Shown: positions 16,188-23,401 of the stretch, piece by piece
Position numbering within the stretch: the stretch's first letter is position 1
How the letters are laid out: each line of letters begins with the position of its first letter
Source of the DNA: Armatimonadota bacterium
GTDB lineage: Bacteria > Armatimonadota > Fimbriimonadia > Fimbriimonadales > Fimbriimonadaceae
Reading direction: 5' to 3'
Length of the DNA stretch: 64,000 nt
NCBI GenBank assembly: GCA_018268315.1
Contig: JAFDWU010000002.1
Location: forward strand, 267,638 to 331,637
Translations under genes and position numbers: made by a program
The notes under the pieces: generated by a model
The model's input: only the letters and a program-made list of their open reading frames with translations
Database searches by the model: none
Told to the model about the DNA's origin: nothing

Positions 16188-17384
16188 GTGTCGGCGCCTG
16201 TTACTAAGAAGCATTTTCTTAACGATCCGAAGCGGCTAAGTACGCTTGAACGCCTGGACCTACTGAGTCCAACCCCCAGCGACGCCCTTAACCGCCTCAC
16301 GCGCCTGGCAGCCGCGCTCATGCAAGCGCCAATCGCCATGGTCAGCATTGTTGACGACCACCGCCAGTTCTATAAAAGCGTGGTGGGCCTGCCAGACGTT
16401 ATCGAGGCGCCCCTCTCTCACTCTTTCTGCCAGCACGTCGTGACTTCCGGCGAGCCACTCATCGTCAGCGATTCCCGCCTGAACGACATCACAAAAGACA
16501 ACCTCGCCATCCGCGATCTTCAAGTAATCGCGTATGCCGGCATGCCGATGATCTCGTCCGACGGTCAATCACTAGGCTCGTTCTGCGTCTTAGATCATAA
16601 GCCAAGGCAATGGACTGCGACGGAGCTTGGCATCCTGGAGGACCTGAGGGGCGCGGCGATGGTGGAAATTGAACTGCGCGAAGTTACCGCCCAACTTGGG
16701 GCTGAACAGGCCTTTCGTGACGGACTCACGAGCCTCCTGGTCCACGATTTCAAGACCCCGCTCACCTCCATCCTGGTGGCAGCGGAAACCGCCCAGGAAG
16801 ACCCCGGTTCGGTCGGCGAGATGCTCTCAATCATCTCCTCGAACGCGCAGAGAATGCAGGTCCTCACGAACGACCTCCTTGATGTTTCGCGCTTCGAGCA
16901 TGGTGAGATACGGATAAACGCCGTGCAGTTTGACTTCGCCAAACTCGTGACCGAGGCGATTCGGGACGTAACCCCAATCGCAAAGGAAGTCGAAGTGAGA
17001 ATTGAGGCGCGCATTCCTGTAGAGCTCCCGATGGTCAAAGGCGACCGGGTCCTCATTAGCCGCTTGCTGACGAACCTGCTTTCAAACGCGCTGCGCTACA
17101 CCACCCGGGGGACGGACGTGACCGTCGTTGCGGAACAAGTTGGCGATCGCATCAAGTGCTCCGTTATCGATAACGGGCCGGGCATCCCCACAGAGATGAC
17201 GGAAACGATCTTCGCCAAATACGGAAGGGTGGAAGGCGCCAAACAGAATTATCAGGCTCCGAGCACCGGACTTGGGCTCACCTTCTGCAAGATGTGCGTC
17301 AACGCTCACGGAGGCGAGATAGGCGTTGACAGCGAATTGGGCCGTGGCAGCACCTTCTGGTTCACCTTGCCAACCGTCCGGTAG
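16188..17384 (+). CDS. GAF-domain sensor histidine kinase
   Basis: 398 aa, GTG start preceded by GGGGGAAG. Residues 30-160: GAF domain (VSIVDDHRQFYKSVVGLP, AGMPMISSDGQSLGSFCVLD). About 175-240: HisKA dimerisation domain with the phospho-acceptor His186 in LLVHDFKTPLTSIL. About 280-395: HATPase_c with N-box LLSNALRYT, G1 box VIDNGPGIP, and G2-type STGLGLTFCKMCVNAHGG. No membrane helix, so it is a cytosolic sensor. No response regulator gene is adjacent, so its partner lies elsewhere. GAF ligand unknown. Confidence 0.92.
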   Translation: MSAPVTKKHFLNDPKRLSTLERLDLLSPTPSDALNRLTRLAAALMQAPIAMVSIVDDHRQFYKSVVGLPDVIEAPLSHSFCQHVVTSGEPLIVSDSRLNDITKDNLAIRDLQVIAYAGMPMISSDGQSLGSFCVLDHKPRQWTATELGILEDLRGAAMVEIELREVTAQLGAEQAFRDGLTSLLVHDFKTPLTSILVAAETAQEDPGSVGEMLSIISSNAQRMQVLTNDLLDVSRFEHGEIRINAVQFDFAKLVTEAIRDVTPIAKEVEVRIEARIPVELPMVKGDRVLISRLLTNLLSNALRYTTRGTDVTVVAEQVGDRIKCSVIDNGPGIPTEMTETIFAKYGRVEGAKQNYQAPSTGLGLTFCKMCVNAHGGEIGVDSELGRGSTFWFTLPTVR

Positions 17385-17459
17385 CCCCAAAAAGCGTTGG
17401 TTTGGGGTGAAAAAGCATGTCATTGCGTCTCCACTCCCGACAGGTAAACCCTGAAATAG

Positions 17460-18875
17460 ATGAACTATCCCCGAATTATCCAGGGCGGAATGGGCGTTGC
17501 CGTTTCTGCATGGCCCCTCGCAAATGCAGTCGCAAAGCGAGGTCAGCTAGGGGTAATTAGCGGCACCGGGCTCGATACTATCCTGACTCGCCGCTTGCAG
17601 CTTGGCGATATCGGCGGGCATATGAAGGAAGCGCTAGCCCATTTTCCAGTGCCGGAAATGGCGGAGCGCATTTGGGATCACTACTATATTGAAGGTGGCA
17701 AAGCCCATGATGCCCCCTTCAAATCAAAGCCTCTGCCCGCCGTCAAATCGGGCAAAGCGCTCATTGAGCTAACCGTCGTTGCTAATTTTGTTGAGGTGTG
17801 GCTCGCAAAGCGCGGGCATACCGGTCTGGTTGGCATCAACTTGCTTGAAAAGATTCAACTACCGACCGTTCCTTCTCTCTTTGGCGCAATGCTTGCCGAC
17901 GTCGACTTTGTGCTGATGGGGGCGGGTATTCCGCGCGCTATCCCGCGTGTGCTCGATGATTTGGCTTCAGGCAATCCAACCGAACTGATGATCGACGTTA
18001 CCGGCGGTGAGCCGGTGGCGACGCACTTCGATCCAAAGCCTTTCATGGTGCGAGAGTTGAAACGGCCAAAGTTCCTTGCGATCGTTTCATCGGCTTCCCT
18101 CGCGACGATTCTTGCGCGCAAAGTCACGCCTCCGGCCGATGGTTTCGTTGTCGAAGGCCCCACTGCCGGCGGTCATAATGCGCCACCCCGCGGCCCCCTT
18201 CAGCTAAGCGAGCGCGGAGAACCCATATACGGCGAGCGAGACCAACCGGATTACGAGAAGTTCCGGGAACTTGGCCTCCCCTTCTGGCTCGCTGGATCAT
18301 ACGGCACTCATGAGCGACTTAAAGAGGCATTGACGGTAGGCGCTCAAGGCATACAGGTAGGCACTGCGTTTGCCTTCTGCGAAGAGTCCGGCATTACCCC
18401 TGATATTAAGGCGCAAGTCATCCAGCGCAGCCTCGAGCACCACGCAAAGGTATTCACCGATCCCGTCGCTTCCCCAACCGGTTTTCCTTTTAAGGTGGTG
18501 GATATCCCCGGGTCTACGTCCGACCCCGTAGTAGTTGAAAATAGAAAGCGAGTCTGCGACCTTGGTTACCTCCGAGAAACGTATCAGACACCCGATGGCA
18601 AGATCGGTTACCGCTGCCCCGGAGAAGACGTTGACGATTATCTTCGCAAAGGTGGCGATATAGAGGCGACCAAGGGTCGGATCTGCATCTGCAATGGCCT
18701 CATGGCCACCGTGGGCATGGGACAGGTACGCGAGGGGGTCCATGAGCCGGTTCTGGTGACCGCCGGCGACGACGTCGCAAATGTATGTCGCTACCTTAAG
18801 CCCGGGCAATCAACTTACTCGGCAGACGATGTGCTTGACCTCCTTCTGGGCGCAACGCTGGCTACCTCTCATTAG
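17460..18875 (+). CDS. Nitronate monooxygenase (2-nitropropane dioxygenase)-family flavoenzyme
   Basis: 471 aa, a TIM-barrel FMN enzyme of the nitronate monooxygenase group. Seen: IIQGGMGVAVSAWPLANAVAK at the N-terminus (first beta strand and FMN loop), VEGPTAGGHNAPPRGPL (the GGH loop), FWLAGSYGTHERLKEALTVG, then AQGIQVGTAFAFCEESG (C-terminal phosphate-binding part). At about 50 aa longer than many members, it has a Cys-rich C-terminal segment (KGRICICNGLMATVG) resembling the larger members of the family that occur in gene clusters. Substrate unknown; nitronates, or enoyl reduction as in PfaD, are options. A terminator hairpin follows at 18892-18922. Confidence 0.82.
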   Translation: MNYPRIIQGGMGVAVSAWPLANAVAKRGQLGVISGTGLDTILTRRLQLGDIGGHMKEALAHFPVPEMAERIWDHYYIEGGKAHDAPFKSKPLPAVKSGKALIELTVVANFVEVWLAKRGHTGLVGINLLEKIQLPTVPSLFGAMLADVDFVLMGAGIPRAIPRVLDDLASGNPTELMIDVTGGEPVATHFDPKPFMVRELKRPKFLAIVSSASLATILARKVTPPADGFVVEGPTAGGHNAPPRGPLQLSERGEPIYGERDQPDYEKFRELGLPFWLAGSYGTHERLKEALTVGAQGIQVGTAFAFCEESGITPDIKAQVIQRSLEHHAKVFTDPVASPTGFPFKVVDIPGSTSDPVVVENRKRVCDLGYLRETYQTPDGKIGYRCPGEDVDDYLRKGGDIEATKGRICICNGLMATVGMGQVREGVHEPVLVTAGDDVANVCRYLKPGQSTYSADDVLDLLLGATLATSH

Positions 18876-18891
18876 CTTCACTCCGAGCTTC

Positions 18892-18922
18892 GGTTGAATC
18901 GGATCATGTCTCAACCTTTTTT
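18892..18922 (+). terminator. Terminator hairpin with T-run
   Basis: GGTTGA ... TCAACC (6 bp, 13-nt loop) followed directly by TTTTTT, 17 bases after the nitronate monooxygenase-like gene. Confidence 0.6.
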
Positions 18923-19013
18923 GCTTTTTCTTTTCCAAGCTATTTCTCTTACAAGATGGATGCATTTGGGTGTAATGGTTTCCCACGTCATGTGTGTCAA
19001 GGATCATTAAATC

Positions 19014-19044
19014 TTGCAATTCCAGCCGACCATTGCGATAGAAT
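19014..19044 (+). promoter_or_regulatory. Candidate promoter of the cytochrome-porin operon
   Basis: TTGCAA (19014-19019) and TAGAAT (19039-19044) are 19 nt apart, and the decaheme gene starts 16 nt later. The spacing is longer than the optimum, so this is weak evidence. Confidence 0.35.
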
Positions 19045-19059
19045 CTCCGCATTGGTGCA

Positions 19060-20073
19060 ATGAAGATGACCACAAATAGCATCTTTACAGTTTTCGGGAT
19101 CGCAGCTCTCCTCTACGGAGTAGCGCACTCGAGCGAAATGAGCGCCCCACCCATAAAGCCGCACGCAGCAGCTGACCTGTTTGCCCGCGCTCATCCAGAC
19201 GATTTCACCGGCGACAAATCTTGTGCAGAGTGCCACCCAAGCACCGTGAACGAGTTTGCCGCATCGCCCCATGCCGCATTTATGCAAGACCCGAAACTTC
19301 CGGTCGAGCAGCGCGGTTGCGAAGGGTGCCATGGCCCAGGCAAGATCCATCAGGCGGATAAGGATGCCCAAGTTATCTCCTTTACGAAGATGACTCCGGC
19401 TGAATCCAATGCCGCCTGTCTGCGATGCCACGCTCAAACGATGAGCGAAAGCCACTGGAAGCGAACGGAACACGCTCGCGCCGGTCTGGCTTGCGTTACT
19501 TGCCACCAGATCCATCCGAGCGATGAAAAGACGCGCGAGCCGAACGCTCCGAATAAGGGCGACGTGACCGACGCCAAGACGAATTTCTTCGTCGCGCGCA
19601 GATCGCCAAAGGCAATGCTCAAGTCAGAGGAAGCGCAGCTTTGCGCGCAGTGCCACGCAACCCAGGCTGCGGAATTCAAGCAAGCATTCCATCACCCAGT
19701 GCCGGAAGGCCGAGTGGTGTGCAGTGATTGCCATACTCCGCACCCGAGTAAGGACTCAAAGGTCCGCGCAGGCGTGACTTATAAAGAGAAATGCGTGACG
19801 TGCCACAACGAGAAGGCCGGACCGTTCGTGTTCGAACACGACCCGGTGGCCGGATCAAGCGGTACCGGATGTCTTGAGTGCCATCGACCGCACGGCGCAA
19901 ACAATCCTATGCTCCTCGTGGCGACAACACGTGGGCTCTGCGGACAATGCCACACCGATAAGTTGGCATCATCCCACCACCCAGGCCAGACCTGCTGGTC
20001 GGCGGGCTGCCACGTCTCAACCCACGGCAGCAACATCAACCCAGACTTCCTAGATCAGTCAGGAGGACGATAA
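19060..20073 (+). CDS. Periplasmic decaheme c-type cytochrome (MtrA/DmsE-like)
   Basis: 337 aa, the size of Shewanella MtrA. N-terminal signal-type hydrophobic segment (about residues 8-22). Nine CXXCH heme sites: starts at 55, 87, 120, 145, 195, 221, 245, 271, 294, and a tenth of unusual CX4CH form (CWSAGCH, 312-318). Several further His residues sit where distal ligands are needed. Such cytochromes sit in the periplasmic mouth of an outer-membrane barrel and pass electrons through it. The next gene starts on the last base of the stop (TAATG) and encodes a probable barrel, followed by an octaheme lipoprotein, so this is the A subunit of a porin-cytochrome conduit. Direction of electron flow and final partner unknown. 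Confidence 0.9.
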   Translation: MKMTTNSIFTVFGIAALLYGVAHSSEMSAPPIKPHAAADLFARAHPDDFTGDKSCAECHPSTVNEFAASPHAAFMQDPKLPVEQRGCEGCHGPGKIHQADKDAQVISFTKMTPAESNAACLRCHAQTMSESHWKRTEHARAGLACVTCHQIHPSDEKTREPNAPNKGDVTDAKTNFFVARRSPKAMLKSEEAQLCAQCHATQAAEFKQAFHHPVPEGRVVCSDCHTPHPSKDSKVRAGVTYKEKCVTCHNEKAGPFVFEHDPVAGSSGTGCLECHRPHGANNPMLLVATTRGLCGQCHTDKLASSHHPGQTCWSAGCHVSTHGSNINPDFLDQSGGR

Positions 20074-21761
20074 TGCGAGTCTTCTCCAATCGTTTTCTGC
20101 CTCTAACGGCCCTCTTGCTAGTCTTTAGCAGCGCTCTCGCCCAGGACGATACGAAACCTGCCGACCCGGCTAAAGATGCAAAGGAGACGCCGCAGGCAAC
20201 CGAACCGGCCAAAGATGCAAAAGAAGCTAAAGACACTAAAGAGGCTTCTGAAGAGCCAAAGCTCCTCTGGAACAGCATCACCTTTGGTCTGAATAGCTTC
20301 CGATACTCCGGCTCGGACCGCAGGCTTCAGCAGTATGCGAAGCTGGACGGCCCACCGACGCTCAGCGAGCTAGTCATCGGAATGCCAGCGCGAACAATGT
20401 CTCCATTTGTACGCGCGGTGCTTCGCGGGAACCCCGGGCAGGACCGAGTTGGCGAACTCTACATGGCCTTCCCAAGCCTCCATGCAATCGTGAAGGCGGA
20501 AGGATCGACCTCGGACTACAACAACACGGCGTGGGAACCGACCAAGACAAGTCTTGACGACGTTGCCAAGATCTACTGGGAGCAGACTCTTGGGCCAACC
20601 ACCGGCGGATTCGTGATGTGGCGACGGGATATCCAGGACGAGAACTTCGTTCCGCCCTTCCCCTCAAACCGAATTGTTACCTCGACATACGCGGCGAGCA
20701 TCGAGAACCGGAATAAGTCCGGCAGTATGGGCGCATCGTTTATCGAAAGTCGCCTAAATGACGAAAGCGGCGCGCTACCAACCACCGCTCGGCATACCGG
20801 CAACTTTGAAGCAACGATGCAATCTGGTGCGCTAGATTTGCGCGCAACTGCTTCTTATACGAAGATTCAACAGCGCGCGCAGGGTGATACGGGTATCGGA
20901 TCACTTGGGTTCTCCGGCGTATTTGACCTCAACGAGCTGTCTTCTCTTGAAATTGACGCTTGCGGAGTTCACTACAGCTTAGGCGACGTCACGCAAAGCG
21001 CGTACCTCAAACAGGACACCAGCTTTGGCGCCCGCTACACCACTTTCTGGGAAGAAGGAAGCCTCAATGTAGGATTCCATCATCGAGAAGTGCAGCGTAT
21101 GCGCCAGGATCACTCGTACGTTGACGTTCCCAAATGGAACACGTACGATTTTCGCCTTAAGCAACGCCTTAGCCCGACATGGCGCCTCACCGTCCGCGGA
21201 ACGTGGGACCGAGCTCTCGCTCTCGCGACATACCAAACGGACGACCCAAGGCAGCTCGCCTGGGACGACAGGGCCATGCTGACGGCGAAGCTGGAAGGTG
21301 GAACGCCAAGCCTGGTTTCCTACCTCTCCTACACCTATCGACTTCGACAAAACTTCGGAAGAAACGTGTCCATTGGTTGGAATAATTTCACCCTTGGCGC
21401 GAGCAAAGACATCAGCCCCAAGCTGTCCGTATTTGCCGAAGGCTCGCAAGATACGTTTGCGATTGGAGATGATCCGCTTAACACGGCTGATCCATTGGGG
21501 GCATATTTCCCGAAGTCCGTATCGCTAACAACCGGAGCAACGTTCGTGCGCTCGCCGCGTGAAAGTTTCTCGGGGGTGATGCAGTATTTCCTGACTGACA
21601 ACTGGGTGGGCAACCAAGTAACGCTGAGCTATCGGCGCAGCCTGAGTGCAGCAAACAGTTTCGACGTAAGTTTAGCGCCTTGGAGGATGTCCGACCGGCT
21701 TTACGGCCTGACGGGTTACGACGCGACGCTGTTTTCGCTTCGATTTACAACGAAATTCTGA
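20073..21761 (+). CDS. Outer-membrane beta-barrel porin of the cytochrome conduit (MtrB/PioB-like)
   Basis: 562 aa. Signal peptide (LTALLLVFSSALA, cleavage near 23), then an Ala/Lys/Glu-rich linker (about residues 30-63) with a repeated PAKDAKE unit. Residues from about 64 onward alternate hydrophobic and polar residues in beta-strand fashion with aromatic girdles, and the protein ends in RFTTKF with the terminal Phe preferred by BAM for outer-membrane barrels. MtrB is larger (about 700 aa), so this is a shorter barrel, and homology to MtrB is inferred from gene order rather than from a visible motif. The Shewanella CXXC near the mature N-terminus is absent. Translationally coupled to the decaheme gene (TAATG). 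Confidence 0.75.
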   Translation: MRVFSNRFLPLTALLLVFSSALAQDDTKPADPAKDAKETPQATEPAKDAKEAKDTKEASEEPKLLWNSITFGLNSFRYSGSDRRLQQYAKLDGPPTLSELVIGMPARTMSPFVRAVLRGNPGQDRVGELYMAFPSLHAIVKAEGSTSDYNNTAWEPTKTSLDDVAKIYWEQTLGPTTGGFVMWRRDIQDENFVPPFPSNRIVTSTYAASIENRNKSGSMGASFIESRLNDESGALPTTARHTGNFEATMQSGALDLRATASYTKIQQRAQGDTGIGSLGFSGVFDLNELSSLEIDACGVHYSLGDVTQSAYLKQDTSFGARYTTFWEEGSLNVGFHHREVQRMRQDHSYVDVPKWNTYDFRLKQRLSPTWRLTVRGTWDRALALATYQTDDPRQLAWDDRAMLTAKLEGGTPSLVSYLSYTYRLRQNFGRNVSIGWNNFTLGASKDISPKLSVFAEGSQDTFAIGDDPLNTADPLGAYFPKSVSLTTGATFVRSPRESFSGVMQYFLTDNWVGNQVTLSYRRSLSAANSFDVSLAPWRMSDRLYGLTGYDATLFSLRFTTKF

Positions 21762-21783
21762 ATTCAATAAAGGACTTATCGAC

Positions 21784-23325
21784 ATGAAAATGAGGACAAC
21801 AATGAGAAAGCGATGGCTCTTGACACTTATTGCAGCGGTGCCTGCGGCCGCAGCAATTCTCACCTTGGAAAGCTGCGGCGGCGTTGGAGGGCCGACCGGA
21901 CCCGGTGGGGGAGGAGGAGGCGGTACGTCTTCAACCTTCCTAGCACTGCTTTCCCCTGCTCAGCAAGCTGCAACCTATGTAGGTGTGGCTAAATGCGCTG
22001 AGTGCCACTCGACAGACTCCGCCAAGGTTCACGGCGGGGCGAAGCTGGCCAGCTACAAGGGCAGCGTAGCTAACCCCAAGCTGTCAATTATCGACCAGTG
22101 GAAGCAGACCATGCACTACCAGAAGGGTGTGACCTGCGAGAACTGCCACGGGCCGGGAAGTCTGCATGTTGCAGATCCGACAAACAAGGACAAGGTTCTA
22201 ACCTACGCCCATGATTTTGCCGATGCAACCCAGGCGCCTTCGAATCCCGAAGGAATCACCTCTCCGACGGTGTGCGCTCAGTGCCACGGCCCAACAGTTG
22301 ACCAGTGGAAATTCGCGAAGCACTCGCTTCTGCTGACCACTCCAGTTGACGAGGCGATAACAAATCCGGCGACCTACGGTCGTGCGAGCCGATGCATCGC
22401 TTGCCACAGCGGTCTCTTCAGGACTCAAATCTATGAAGAAGGCGACATCAATGCGATCAGTGATGCCGATATCTCGAAAATCGCAAGCAATACGTTGCAC
22501 AAAGTTCCCTACGTGGCAACCTGTACAACGTGTCATGATGCGCACTCGGTTACCGGCAACCTGACGGCATCTGGACAGGAAGCTCAACTCTATCATCCGG
22601 TTGCCAACTTCGACCCGACCAACGTTGGCCCAGGTCAGACGCCTGATACGTTCACGCACTTCAACCAGATTTGTGCCCAGTGCCATAACGGTCGCGGCAC
22701 CGATCCGGGCGATGCCAAGCTGAACACAAGCACCGCGCGACCGGGAATGCACTATAGCAATCAGTACAACATGCTGATGGGCGTAGGCGCAGTCGACAAC
22801 GGCAACAAGGGAGAAGTCACTCACGGTTCGACCGCTGGACAATGCTCGCAATGCCACATGGCAGGCGGAAACCACTCGTTCGTAGTCAGCTACGAAGGAT
22901 GCGCTCCGTGCCACAGCATTCCTGTTGCAGCCGCTAAGGTAGATACCGTACAGGCTCAAACTCTCAACCGACTGCTCCAGCTCAGGGCTGATCTCAGTTC
23001 CTGGTCGCAGGCAATCTTGCACGATCCGGATCTGTGGGACTACACGTCCTTCATCACCGCGCTCGGCAAGACTCCTCCTAACCAGAGCCTGATCCCGATC
23101 GGCGTGAAGCGAGCTCGCTACAACTACTACTTCATCGTGAACTGCGGAGACTACGGAGTCCACAACTACAAGTATGTTGACAACCTGCTCACGATCGCTG
23201 AGAACAACATCCCGGGACACGCACAGGCCCAGGGTAAAGACTACAACGGTCTGACAACCGCTCAGAAGAAGGCTATCATTGAAGCCGATCGAGCCAAGTC
23301 AAAGAATGACCCGGGAGTGGAGTAA
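21784..23325 (+). CDS. Surface octaheme c-type cytochrome lipoprotein
   Basis: 513 aa. A lipoprotein signal with Cys31 (TLESC) followed by a long Gly-rich linker, then eight CXXCH heme sites starting at 71, 118, 164, 204, 247, 297, 354 and 373. The last 130 residues are heme-free, helical, and contain the GVHNYKY segment with a helix after it, as in other multiheme cytochromes of the pentaheme/octaheme group. As the third gene after a decaheme cytochrome and a barrel, it is the likely outer-face electron carrier, taking the place of MtrC/OmcA though unrelated in length (MtrC has ten hemes). AAGGA lies about 9 nt before the start. Electron acceptor unknown. Confidence 0.88.
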   Translation: MKMRTTMRKRWLLTLIAAVPAAAAILTLESCGGVGGPTGPGGGGGGGTSSTFLALLSPAQQAATYVGVAKCAECHSTDSAKVHGGAKLASYKGSVANPKLSIIDQWKQTMHYQKGVTCENCHGPGSLHVADPTNKDKVLTYAHDFADATQAPSNPEGITSPTVCAQCHGPTVDQWKFAKHSLLLTTPVDEAITNPATYGRASRCIACHSGLFRTQIYEEGDINAISDADISKIASNTLHKVPYVATCTTCHDAHSVTGNLTASGQEAQLYHPVANFDPTNVGPGQTPDTFTHFNQICAQCHNGRGTDPGDAKLNTSTARPGMHYSNQYNMLMGVGAVDNGNKGEVTHGSTAGQCSQCHMAGGNHSFVVSYEGCAPCHSIPVAAAKVDTVQAQTLNRLLQLRADLSSWSQAILHDPDLWDYTSFITALGKTPPNQSLIPIGVKRARYNYYFIVNCGDYGVHNYKYVDNLLTIAENNIPGHAQAQGKDYNGLTTAQKKAIIEADRAKSKNDPGVE

Positions 23326-23348
23326 GTTGCTCCTTCCCAACAACCAAT

Positions 23349-23375
23349 ACCGGCAGGCAAAAAAAGCCTGCCGGT
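23349..23375 (+). terminator. Perfect 10-bp hairpin between octaheme gene and ccmF
   Basis: ACCGGCAGGC, a loop of seven A, then GCCTGCCGGT. No T-run follows (TGACCTCG). It may be an RNA-stabilising or partially terminating hairpin that limits ccmF expression relative to the cytochrome genes. Confidence 0.55.
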
Positions 23376-23401
23376 TGACCTCGGGGGGCGTCTAACTTCT
23401 T

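Noticed and set aside
17385-17407. Hairpin CCCCAAA/TTTGGGG after the histidine kinase
   Set aside because: No T-run follows and the stem is only 7 bp, so a terminator call is not supported.
22198-23220. 340-codon minus-strand frame over the octaheme cytochrome
   Set aside because: The plus strand has eight CXXCH motifs and a lipoprotein signal, so the minus-strand frame is a mirror of codon bias.
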